Origin: Lachnospiraceae bacterium
Lineage (GTDB): Bacteria > Bacillota > Clostridia > Lachnospirales > Lachnospiraceae
Assembly: GCA_017551665.1 (NCBI GenBank)
Contig: JAFZLB010000013.1
Span: forward strand, 1 to 64,000
Reading direction: 5' to 3'
Length of the DNA: 64,000 bases
A program made the position numbers and the translations under genes. The notes under the pieces are model-generated. The model did no database searches and was not told the origin of the DNA. It worked only from the letters and a program-made list of their open reading frames with translations. Shown one piece after another: positions 7,538 to 15,549 of this stretch; within the stretch, counting starts at the first letter, position 1; each line of letters opens with the position of its first letter.

Positions 7538-8953
7538 TTAGTACGCGTTTTTCTGGCGGAACACGTGGAAGATCGTGGAGAACAGAATGCGCAGGTCAAA
7601 GCTGTATGTCCAGTTTTCGATGTAATACAGATCATACTCGATGCGCTTGCGGATGGAGGTGTCGCCGCGGTAACCGTTCACCTGCGCCCAGCCGCTGATG
7701 CCGGGACGCACCTGATGCTTGATCATGTAACGCGGAATTTCCTCCTTGAATTTCTCCACGAACTGCGGGCGCTCGGGGCGCGGCCCCACGAGGCTCATGT
7801 GTCCGAAGAGCACATTGAAAAACTGGGGCGTCTCGTCCAGGGAAGTCGCACGCAGAAAGCGTCCGATCTTCGTGACCCGCGGGTCGTCCCTTGTGGTCCA
7901 GCCTTCTTTTTCTTCCTCATCCTTCTGCGTGTGCATGGTGCGGAACTTGTACATCATAAAGTGCACGCCGTTCAAGCCCACGCGCTCCTGCTGGAAAATG
8001 ACGGGGCCCTTGCCGGACAGACGCACGGCAATCGCGGCAAAGAGCATGAAGGGCGAGAAGAGGACAATGGCGATCAGACTGCCGATGATGTCCGTCAGCC
8101 GCTTGATCAGTCGGTTGAAAAAGCCCGTCAGCGGCACATAGCGGATGCTGATGACGGGCAGTCCCAGCACCACCTCCGTATAGGGATTGCTGGGAAAGAG
8201 ACCGGAGTAATCCGGAATGAACTTGGAATGCACGCCGGATTTTTCGCATAGGCCGATCAGTTCTTCCAGACGGTCGTACTGGTCCAGCGGCAACGCGATG
8301 ATGATCTCGTCGTAATTGTTCGCGTCCAGCTGCGCCTGCAGCTCATCGGTTTTGCCCACGACATGCACATCCCGGTATTTCGTGCCGACGGGAATTCTGT
8401 CGTCCAGCACGCCGTTGATGACATAGCCCCATTCCGGGTTTTCCTTCACCCGCGCGATGTAGTTTTCCGTGGAACGGGAATAGCCGACGATGAGCGCGTG
8501 CTTTAAGTTCCGTCCCTTGCGGCGCGTCCGCCGTAGGATCTTGCGCAGAATCCCGCGCACCAGCGTGCTCAGCACCACGTTCAGTCCCGCGAAGATAAAG
8601 ATCATGGCACGGGAGAAGTTGGGCTGTCTGGCGACGTACAGGGCCACGAAGAAGCCGAGCACGCCCACGAGATTCGCCTTGAAGATGGCGGTGAATTCAT
8701 AGAGGAAGAGCGTCACGCGCCTTGGCGTGTACAGGGCAAAGAAAAAGTACAGCAACAGATAGGCCGGAACCAGGTAATACAGCGCGCTGAAGTACACGCT
8801 CATGGGCAGCACGCCGCCGGTGACCATGGCATCCGATTCCGACAGATCCGTGTAGAAACGGATATACCACGCAAGCAGATACGAGGCCGCCACGAGAACG
8901 GCATCGATCGCCATGTGCAGCATATTCAGATAGCGCTGGTTGTCCCTGATCAT
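7538..8953 (-). CDS. Undecaprenyl-phosphate sugar phosphotransferase (WcaJ/PssY type)
   Basis: A 471-residue polyprenyl glycosylphosphotransferase that begins a lipid-linked polysaccharide by moving a sugar-1-phosphate from a nucleotide sugar to undecaprenyl phosphate. About four membrane spans fill residues 10-125. A Rossmann-like domain follows (about 145-250, ALIVGYSRSTENYI). The catalytic domain covers about 275-471: KRLTDIIGS, QERVGLNG, KFRTMHTQ, SLDETPQ with the catalytic Asp-Glu pair, LVGPRPE and GISGWAQVNGYRG. It is a plausible priming enzyme for the polysaccharide locus. The sugar is unknown; glucose or galactose are usual for this architecture. The ATG sits about two bases after the predicted transcription start, so the message may be leaderless. 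Confidence 0.93.
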   Translation of the reverse strand: MIRDNQRYLNMLHMAIDAVLVAASYLLAWYIRFYTDLSESDAMVTGGVLPMSVYFSALYYLVPAYLLLYFFFALYTPRRVTLFLYEFTAIFKANLVGVLGFFVALYVARQPNFSRAMIFIFAGLNVVLSTLVRGILRKILRRTRRKGRNLKHALIVGYSRSTENYIARVKENPEWGYVINGVLDDRIPVGTKYRDVHVVGKTDELQAQLDANNYDEIIIALPLDQYDRLEELIGLCEKSGVHSKFIPDYSGLFPSNPYTEVVLGLPVISIRYVPLTGFFNRLIKRLTDIIGSLIAIVLFSPFMLFAAIAVRLSGKGPVIFQQERVGLNGVHFMMYKFRTMHTQKDEEEKEGWTTRDDPRVTKIGRFLRATSLDETPQFFNVLFGHMSLVGPRPERPQFVEKFKEEIPRYMIKHQVRPGISGWAQVNGYRGDTSIRKRIEYDLYYIENWTYSFDLRILFSTIFHVFRQKNAY

Positions 8954-8961
8954 ATCATGAT

Positions 8962-8978
8962 ATTATACCACACTCCCC
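8962..8978 (-). promoter_or_regulatory. Extended -10 promoter of wcaJ-like gene
   Basis: The minus strand reads GGGGAGTGTGGTATAAT, identical over 17 bases to the degV promoter. There is no good -35. Transcription should begin around 8955, almost at the ATG. Confidence 0.65.
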
Positions 8979-8998
8979 TGTAAAGATACCATTCCCGA

Positions 8999-10042
8999 TC
9001 AGAGATCGTCCACCAGTGCCGTGCTTTTTGCATAGGCGGTGGAGCGTGCCTCGAAGAAGTCTGTTTTGACAAGGTTGGCATTCGCATACTGGGAGACCCA
9101 GCGCATGCTCTCCGGCTCTGTCTCAAAGCCCTTGTAGAGCGTGCCAAAGCCCAGCGAATCGTAACGCTGGTTGCCGAGGTAACGGATGTAATCGGAAAGC
9201 ATCTGCTTGTTGAGGCCTTCGATTTCATCGCCGATGACATAGTGCCCCCACTCGATTTCCTGGCGCACGCCCTCGTCGATCATCTCGGCGATCATCTTCA
9301 CATTGGCTTCGTTAAAAAGATCCGGCTCTTCCTTTTGCAGCTCCACAAGGATGTTGCGGAACAGCCAGAGGTGGGTGTTTTCGTCGCGGTTGATGTAGCG
9401 GATCTCCTGCACGCTGCCCGGCATACGTCCGTTTCTGCCGAGATTGTAGAAGAACATGAACCCGCTGTAGAAATAGATTCCCTCCAGAATATAGTTGGCG
9501 ATCAGGACGCGCAGGAAATTGTGCATCGTCTTTTCTTTCTGGAAATCATTGTAGAGCTCGCCGATGAAGGTGTTGCGTTTGAGCAGGTGCGCGTCATCCT
9601 TCCACTGGAAGAGGATGTCGTTGCGCTCCGTCGGGTTGCAGATCGTGTCCAGCATGTAGCTGTAGCTCTGGGAGTGAATGCACTCCTGGAAGGTCTGGAT
9701 GTTGAGGCAGAGGTTGACCTCGTTCGCCGTGATGTACTCCGCCACGTTCGGCAGGTTGGCCGTCTGCACGGAATCCAGAAATACAAGGAAGCTTAAGATC
9801 TTGTCATAGGCACGGCGCTCCGGCGTGACGAGATGCGGATAATCCTTGACGTCCTGGCCCAGGTTGATTTCCTCCGGAATCCAGAAGTTGTTCATCGCCT
9901 GACGGTACCAGTCGCTTACCCAGGGATATTTCATGTTGTTGAAGTCATTGAGGTTGGTCGTGTTGCCGCCGATCATGCGTCTGAGCGTCACATCGGTGTC
10001 GCCGTCCGGATTGAAGAGCGGGCGCTTTACTAATTCTGCCAT
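8999..10042 (-). CDS. nrdB: Class I ribonucleotide reductase, beta subunit
   Basis: The small subunit makes the radical used by the alpha subunit to reduce ribonucleoside diphosphates. All six metal ligands are in place: D90 (VFLDSVQT), E120 and H123 (FQECIHS), E187 (YILEGIYF), E221 and H224 (RDENTHLW). The radical tyrosine position is also filled (Y127 in HSQSYSY), so this is a tyrosyl-radical type rather than the Chlamydia-like phenylalanine type. The 347-residue length is normal, and the C-terminus (ALVDDL) is the acidic tail that docks on alpha. AGGAGG precedes the ATG. It follows nrdA after 54 bases and should share the NrdR-controlled promoter. Which metal is used cannot be told. Confidence 0.95.
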   Translation of the reverse strand: MAELVKRPLFNPDGDTDVTLRRMIGGNTTNLNDFNNMKYPWVSDWYRQAMNNFWIPEEINLGQDVKDYPHLVTPERRAYDKILSFLVFLDSVQTANLPNVAEYITANEVNLCLNIQTFQECIHSQSYSYMLDTICNPTERNDILFQWKDDAHLLKRNTFIGELYNDFQKEKTMHNFLRVLIANYILEGIYFYSGFMFFYNLGRNGRMPGSVQEIRYINRDENTHLWLFRNILVELQKEEPDLFNEANVKMIAEMIDEGVRQEIEWGHYVIGDEIEGLNKQMLSDYIRYLGNQRYDSLGFGTLYKGFETEPESMRWVSQYANANLVKTDFFEARSTAYAKSTALVDDL

Positions 10043-10096
10043 CTTGGTTCCTCCTGTGCTGTATGAAACATGTTGTTGTGTGATGCTTTGCGTGTC

Positions 10097-12652
10097 TTAA
10101 GAGGCGCAGCTTTCGCACTCTTCCACCTCAAGGGATTTGGAGCGCACATAGTAAAGTGTCTTGACCCCCGCTTCCCATGCGCCGAGGTACAAGGACAGCA
10201 CCTGACGCAGCGAAAACTCATTGGTGATGTAGAGGTTGACGCTCTGTGCCTGGTCGATGTGGCGCTGGCGGACACCCGCGGCGCGGATCGTCCAGCTCTG
10301 GTCGACGGTGTGCGCACTCTTGTAATACCAGTAGGTCTCCATGTTCAGATCGGGTGCCACGCGCGGCAGCATATATCCCTTCTTCTCTTCGAGGAAAAAG
10401 CGGTGCATGATGGGATCTAAGCCCGCGCTGGTGCCGACGAGGATGGAGGTGGAGGAGGTGGGTGCCACCGCCACGAGGTAGGCATTGCGCATACCGGTGC
10501 GCTTCACCTTTTCTGCGAGCGCCTTCCACCTGCCGGAGGTGTAGCCGCGTTTTTCAAAGAAGGCGCCCGTCTGCCAGTCGCTTCCTTCGAAATGCGCATA
10601 GCTTCCCTTTTCCTTTGCATTCTCCGAGGAGGCATCCACCGCCGCATAGGCAATCTGTTCAAAGACGCGGTCCGCATAGGTCAGATGTTCCTCGCTCTCC
10701 CATGCGATCTTTCTCTTTGCCAGCATGTGATGGTAGCCGGACACCCCAAGGCCCACGCTGCGATAGCGTTTGTTTGTCAGCTCCGCATAGGGGGTGGGAT
10801 AAAAGTTGAGATCGATGACATTGTCGAGGGCGCGCATCGCGTATCTGGTGATCGTGCCAAGCTCTTCTTCGTTGTCGGTATCGATCCGGCCGAGGTTGAG
10901 GCTGGCAAGATTGCAGACCACGAAATCGCCGGGCTTTGTCGTCGTTACGACGACGGTTTCTTTTGCGCCGTCCCCGCCCGCGACCCTGACCTCTCTGCTG
11001 ACCAGCTCCGTTGCCGTCATGTTCTGGGCGATCTCCGTGCAGAGATTGGAGCAGTAGATGATGCCTTCATGACCGTTGGGGTTGGCGCGGTTGACGGTAT
11101 CGCGGTAGAACGCGAAGGGCGTTCCCGTTTCCACGGCGCTCTTTAAGATCAGACGGATAAGTTCCTTGATTTTGACCTCGCGCTTGATGATGCGGTTGTC
11201 CTGAATACATTCCCGATAACGCTTCTCCCATTCCTCTCCGTAATAATCCTCGAGGTGGAAGCCCTTGATCGTAAAGACCTCATGGGGATCGATCATATAC
11301 CAGGACTGCTCCATGTCCTCCTTTGCCATCTTCCAGAACAGATCCGGATAGCAGACGGCAGGGAAGACATCGTGCGCCTTCATGCGGTCGTCGCCGTTGT
11401 TGGTGCGCAGCTGCAAAAACTCGGGGATATCCTTGTGCCAGACATCAAGATAAACCGCGACCGCACCCTGGCGCATGCCGAGCTGATCCACCGCAACCGC
11501 CGTGTCGTTGACCAGACGGATCCAGCGGATGACACCGCCCGCTGCACCTTCGAAGCCGCGGATCGAACCGCCGGTGGCGCGAACCTTTCCGAAATACATA
11601 CCCATGCCGCCGCCGAATTTGGACACCTGTGCAAAGGAATCGATGGAGCGGTAAATGCCGTCCAGGGAATCCGGCACGGTATCGATGAAGCAGCTGGAAA
11701 GCTGGTGATAGGGCTTTCTGGCATTGGACAATGTGGGCGTTGCCATCGTCACCTGATGAAGCGAAAGCATATCGTAGAAGCGTTTGACCCAGAGCTTTCT
11801 GTTCTCCTTTTCTTCCATCGCCAGGTGCATCGCAATCCCGAGGAACATCTCCTGCGGCGATTCCAGTGCCACATGGCGTCTGTCGTGAATCACATAGCGC
11901 GACAGCAACAGATCCAGACCCGCGTATGTGTAGAGCTTGTTGCGCTCCTCATCGATGAAGGCCGCACAGGCCAGCAGCTCTTCCTTGGAATAGTGGGAAA
12001 GAATGTAACTGCCGTACAGCCCCTGATCGGTCAGGTAGGAAATCTTTTCATAAAGATTGCGGATGCCGCAGCGGGCTTCTTCCTGTGACAGGGTCAGGCG
12101 GAAGCGGTGATAGAGCAGACGCGCTGCGATTTTTTCCCATTGCGGTGCGCCGGCATCCGTCAGCTCGACCGCTGCCTTGATGAGCGAGGTCATCTCCTCT
12201 TCGGGCGTCATGGAATCCTTGCAGAAGGACATGTACTTGGCGTCAAGCAGGGACAGGTCGTATTCCTTTTCCGGGAAATCCTGCTGGATCTCCATGAGGC
12301 AGGACTCAATCCGCGGGATGTGCAGTGCACTGGTCAGGTTGAGGCGCGACAGGCGCAGACCCTTTCTGCGCTCTCTGTAAATGATGTAGCGCTTGGCGAT
12401 GCTGTAATAACCGGCCTCCATCAGGGCGCGTTCCACATGATCCTGGATGTCCTCGACGTCGGCGCAGATCTCCTCCGCATTTGCCGTTCCCTCGGCGATG
12501 CCGATCAGCTCCTCCACGCGCTGCAAGAGTTTTTGCAGCTCCTCCTCCGTGGCGGGGCTCTCCTCCGCAAATGCCTTCTGCATCGCGTTTATGATCTTTT
12601 CCTTTTTGTAACCTTCCGTTTTGCCGTTTCGTTTTTTGACCTGTGTTTCCAT
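10097..12652 (-). CDS. nrdA: Class I ribonucleotide reductase, alpha subunit
   Basis: The catalytic subunit, 851 residues from an ATG that follows GGGAGG. The longer GTG frame from 12673 begins before that site. An N-terminal ATP cone (about 3-90, KKRNGKTEGYKKEKI) gives dATP feedback control. The barrel shows LSSCFIDTV with a redox cysteine, NLCTEI with the catalytic Asn-Cys-Glu trio, VVCNLASLNL, and PTSSTSILVGTSAG. Near the end are the radical-transfer tyrosines (TLYYVRS), and the tail CESCAS carries the two shuttle cysteines. It is first in the nrdA-nrdB operon, which makes deoxyribonucleotides aerobically or microaerobically. An oxygen-dependent enzyme is interesting in an otherwise anaerobe-like genome. 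Confidence 0.96.
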   Translation of the reverse strand: METQVKKRNGKTEGYKKEKIINAMQKAFAEESPATEEELQKLLQRVEELIGIAEGTANAEEICADVEDIQDHVERALMEAGYYSIAKRYIIYRERRKGLRLSRLNLTSALHIPRIESCLMEIQQDFPEKEYDLSLLDAKYMSFCKDSMTPEEEMTSLIKAAVELTDAGAPQWEKIAARLLYHRFRLTLSQEEARCGIRNLYEKISYLTDQGLYGSYILSHYSKEELLACAAFIDEERNKLYTYAGLDLLLSRYVIHDRRHVALESPQEMFLGIAMHLAMEEKENRKLWVKRFYDMLSLHQVTMATPTLSNARKPYHQLSSCFIDTVPDSLDGIYRSIDSFAQVSKFGGGMGMYFGKVRATGGSIRGFEGAAGGVIRWIRLVNDTAVAVDQLGMRQGAVAVYLDVWHKDIPEFLQLRTNNGDDRMKAHDVFPAVCYPDLFWKMAKEDMEQSWYMIDPHEVFTIKGFHLEDYYGEEWEKRYRECIQDNRIIKREVKIKELIRLILKSAVETGTPFAFYRDTVNRANPNGHEGIIYCSNLCTEIAQNMTATELVSREVRVAGGDGAKETVVVTTTKPGDFVVCNLASLNLGRIDTDNEEELGTITRYAMRALDNVIDLNFYPTPYAELTNKRYRSVGLGVSGYHHMLAKRKIAWESEEHLTYADRVFEQIAYAAVDASSENAKEKGSYAHFEGSDWQTGAFFEKRGYTSGRWKALAEKVKRTGMRNAYLVAVAPTSSTSILVGTSAGLDPIMHRFFLEEKKGYMLPRVAPDLNMETYWYYKSAHTVDQSWTIRAAGVRQRHIDQAQSVNLYITNEFSLRQVLSLYLGAWEAGVKTLYYVRSKSLEVEECESCAS

Positions 12653-12776
12653 ACGCCCTCCCTTTTTGCGCACCGAAGCGCCCGTGACACCGCTTGCCTG
12701 TCAGACAGATGGCCGGTGCCGGATCATAAATTGCATCACGCGCATTTCAATATGTCGTTCCCATGGATAATGTAGG

Positions 12777-12790
12777 CACAAGATATTGTG
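12777..12790. promoter_or_regulatory. NrdR-type box downstream of nrdA promoter
   Basis: The palindrome CACAAGATATTGTG fits the core of the NrdR repressor box and lies just after the predicted start of transcription of nrdA. A second, much weaker AT-rich half-match overlaps the -10. NrdR is known to control reductase operons. Confidence 0.6.
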
Positions 12791-12800
12791 GTTTTTGGAT

Positions 12801-12829
12801 AGTATAGAACAGAAAACCCCGCTTGTCAA
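12801..12829 (-). promoter_or_regulatory. nrdAB promoter
   Basis: A minus-strand -35 TTGACA (12829-12824), 17-base spacer and -10 TATACT (12806-12801), close to consensus. The transcript would start near 12794 and run through the NrdR box. Confidence 0.85.
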
Positions 12830-13008
12830 GTGCGGATTTTTCGTCTCAGCAAAGAAGCGTATTCCGCGTGATAACTCACGGCGGATACAAGACAAAGGCA
12901 AACAATACCCATCCACTGGAAATTGACATTGTTTTTTACTCCCTCTTTGTTTCGATTGACGTTATGATTTCCCCATTATGGCATGCCTGTCAGTCGTATA
13001 CGATCGTT
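12830..13008. other. Gap between nrdA promoter and glycosyltransferase
   Basis: Together with 12653-12829, this is the longest gene-free stretch in the window. It has an imperfect hairpin at 12864-12884 (CCGCGTGA, loop, TCACGGCGG) without a T run, possibly a weak end for the polysaccharide operon. On the minus strand a 17-codon reading frame (12876-12929) starts with ATG, nine bases after GAGGGAG, and ends inside that hairpin. It may be chance or a leader peptide. Nothing else is seen. Confidence 0.35.
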
Positions 13009-13989
13009 TCAGCGACGCAGCGCACGGATGCAGTTGCCAAGAAACGCGAAGCTGAGCAGAAGATCTCTGCGGAAGGAACACTGCGTACTCGCGGGATCGG
13101 CGGCGCGGTCATAGGCGCGAATTTTGCAGATGCCGTCGCGCAGTCCGTTCAGATACGCGGAAAACAGACCCTTGGAGGCATAGAACACAGCGCGGGCAAA
13201 AAGCCCCGCGAGAAAGAGCGGTGCAAAGCAGATTTTTGCTGCAAGCGGTACATTTTTTGCAATGACGAGCAGGGTGTTGGCTGTTGTCTGGCGCGCCTTG
13301 AAGGCGTTGTATCGCCCGCCGCTGGTATGGGAAGCCTTGTGGAAGGCCACGGCCGAAGGTTCATACTCATTGGAATAGCCCGCGCGCAGGGCACGCAGTC
13401 CCAGGTCCACATCCTCCAGATAGCTTCCGAAGGCTTCATCAAAGAGTCCGAGAGAAAGCAGCACTTTCCTGTCATACAGGGCGCAGCCCGCGCAGGCGCT
13501 CTGGATCTGCGCCGGTTTGTCAAATTGTGCGCGCGGCTTATCGCGTCCCGGCGAAAAGGCTCTGCCGAAGGCGGAAAAATAATCGCCGCAGTCATCGATC
13601 AAATACGGCCTTGCCGCCTGCAGCAACAGACCGGAAACGGAAAAGCACTTCTCTCTTCGTGTGATCGCCTGCAGCATGCGCTCCGCCAGCGTTTTCTTAG
13701 CGGTCGCATCGTTATTGAACAGGAGCACGTAGGGCGTCTTCGCCGCAAGGATGCCGGTATTGACGGCCGCGGCAAAGCCTTTGTTTTCCGTATGACGAAG
13801 CAGACGCGCCTCCGGGTGCTCCCGCAGCAGTTCTTCGATGACGGACAGACTCTCATCCGTCGAACCGTCGTCCACGACAATGAGCGCACAGGGAATGCTT
13901 TGCGCAAATACGGAGGCGAGGCATTCCCCGATCACGTCCGCACCGTTGTAATTCGGTATGATACATGTGATCTCCGTCCTTTGCGCCAC
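13009..13989 (-). CDS. GT-A family 2 glycosyltransferase
   Basis: A 326-residue single-domain enzyme. It opens with CIIPNYNGADVIGECL, followed by IVVDDGSTDES near 37-47, an NKGFAAAVNTGI block near 70-81 and the metal-binding region LLFNNDA near 90. DEAFGSYLEDVDLGLRALRA near 190-210 is the acceptor-side ED motif of rhamnosyltransferase-like family 2 enzymes. A weakly hydrophobic C-terminal stretch (about 245-275) could associate with the membrane. It is the last gene of the polysaccharide locus, four bases after the previous glycosyltransferase gene. The linkage it makes is unknown. Confidence 0.87.
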   Translation of the reverse strand: MAQRTEITCIIPNYNGADVIGECLASVFAQSIPCALIVVDDGSTDESLSVIEELLREHPEARLLRHTENKGFAAAVNTGILAAKTPYVLLFNNDATAKKTLAERMLQAITRREKCFSVSGLLLQAARPYLIDDCGDYFSAFGRAFSPGRDKPRAQFDKPAQIQSACAGCALYDRKVLLSLGLFDEAFGSYLEDVDLGLRALRAGYSNEYEPSAVAFHKASHTSGGRYNAFKARQTTANTLLVIAKNVPLAAKICFAPLFLAGLFARAVFYASKGLFSAYLNGLRDGICKIRAYDRAADPASTQCSFRRDLLLSFAFLGNCIRALRR

Positions 13990-13993
13990 TCCG

Positions 13994-15526
13994 TTATTCC
14001 TCCTCTTCCCGCACCGTCGAAAACTGCGGGTCCCAGAGGATGCGGTAGCCTCTGTCCCGTACCATGGCGCAAAAGGTCCGGGCGCGTTCCTTTAAGTCCG
14101 CCTCCGCCGCCAGGGAGGAGAGCTCGAACAACACGCCCTCTTCTTCCTTTGCCGCTTCCGCATTCTCCGCCGGCCCTTCCGCCTTCGCTTCCTCTTCTGT
14201 TTTCTGTTCCCCGGGCGCATGCCAGGGCAGTCCCGTAATTTCCTCATAGAGCGGAATCAGCTCCGGGCGGATCTTCACGGCACGCAGATCAATGATCTCC
14301 GCTTCCTGCCGCAGCACCGCGGGATGCTGCAGTCCGCCGGAGTGACCGCGCGGCGTGCCCTCGTAGTACACCTGACCCTCCGCGTCCGTTTTGCCGCCGG
14401 TGAGCACGCCCTTACGGTTCGTGATTTTCCCGCCGATCACGGCGACATCGGGACGGGCGGCAAAGAGATCCGGCTGAAACTCCGCACGGTAAAAGCCGCG
14501 GTGGGCAAGCTCCGTCACCTGCACCGTCGTCCCTCTCTTGACGCCCGGCACCTTCAGCAGCACCTCCGTGCAGAAATCCGCAAGGGCGCGTTTTCCCGCG
14601 TCATGGGCATAGCGCTTGTTCGCGGGGGCCGCGGCCGTGGACTGCGCGTGGGCGCGCCAGTGATACAGCACCTTCGGCACATGACGGATCACGCGCCGCA
14701 CCTCCTGCGGCGGCAGATAGCGTCCGCTTTCGTCAAACAGCGCCTCCGCGACCACACGCAGGAAAAGATCATAATCCTGCGCACCGTCATACACGCTCCG
14801 CAGCTGCAGCTTTCTCGCAATGTCCGTGCGCACTGCCGTCAGATGACAGATATAATTGTTGGAAAGGAATTTGTCAAAATCGAATTCCGTCTTGAAGTGC
14901 GGCTCAAAGTAGCGCCGCCTGCCCTCTTCCTCCGAGAACTTGTCCTCATCGGAATACACGAGCAGACAATCCGGCTTTGCATCAACCGCCGTGCCGTTTC
15001 CGCCGGTGATCGCCTTTTCCAGTTCGAACAGGGCGTCCGGCGTCAGCAGGTCATCGTGATCGACCAGCACAACATAATCCCCGTCCGCGGACTTCAGCGC
15101 CGCGTTTGTATTGAAGGCAATGCCGGCGTTCACCGGCAGATGCGTGTACTTCACCCTGCCGTCCCTGGCCGCCTGCGCCACCGTGTACTCCAGGCGCTTG
15201 TGCTCCGGCGAAGCGTCCGCGACGATCAGCTCCCACTCGCCGTAGGTCTGCAGCTTCACGGATTCGATCAGCTGTGTCAGCTGCTCCTTGTCCGTGAGAT
15301 AGGCCGGCGTCAGCAGCGAGAACTTCAACAGGCGCTTTCCCTTCGCTTCCATGACGCGACGGGAATAAAAGGCACGCTGCTCCCTTAAGCAGTCCTCCGC
15401 GGGTGCCTCGTAGGTATAAGGCACCTGGTTCTGCAGCAGGCGTTCCTGCGCAGCGCGAAAAGCCGCACCGACACCGTTGCGCTTCGCGAAGTCAATCGTT
15501 TTTCGAAGATTATCCCATGCACCCAT
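13994..15526 (-). CDS. GT-A family 2 glycosyltransferase, 510 residues
   Basis: The family 2 domain lies at about 55-320: FSLLTPAYLTDKEQL, LIVADASPEHKR, NAGIAFNTNAALK and the metal-binding VLVDHDDLL near 170. The remaining 190 residues show a second weak nucleotide-sugar-like fold without a clear DxD, plus an acidic Glu/Ala-rich stretch near 445-470. It lacks membrane spans. It resembles the first half of the two-domain enzyme at 17352-19361, so the two may have related acceptors. It lies in the middle of a tight gene run, which supports one operon with the mutase upstream. Confidence 0.85.
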   Translation of the reverse strand: MGAWDNLRKTIDFAKRNGVGAAFRAAQERLLQNQVPYTYEAPAEDCLREQRAFYSRRVMEAKGKRLLKFSLLTPAYLTDKEQLTQLIESVKLQTYGEWELIVADASPEHKRLEYTVAQAARDGRVKYTHLPVNAGIAFNTNAALKSADGDYVVLVDHDDLLTPDALFELEKAITGGNGTAVDAKPDCLLVYSDEDKFSEEEGRRRYFEPHFKTEFDFDKFLSNNYICHLTAVRTDIARKLQLRSVYDGAQDYDLFLRVVAEALFDESGRYLPPQEVRRVIRHVPKVLYHWRAHAQSTAAAPANKRYAHDAGKRALADFCTEVLLKVPGVKRGTTVQVTELAHRGFYRAEFQPDLFAARPDVAVIGGKITNRKGVLTGGKTDAEGQVYYEGTPRGHSGGLQHPAVLRQEAEIIDLRAVKIRPELIPLYEEITGLPWHAPGEQKTEEEAKAEGPAENAEAAKEEEGVLFELSSLAAEADLKERARTFCAMVRDRGYRILWDPQFSTVREEEE

Positions 15527-15549
15527 CGTGTTCCCGGTTTCTCACCGCC

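Noticed and set aside
12823..14238. Long plus-strand frame opposite two glycosyltransferases
   Set aside because: Antisense of well-supported genes; low-complexity Arg/Pro content typical of GC-rich complement reading.
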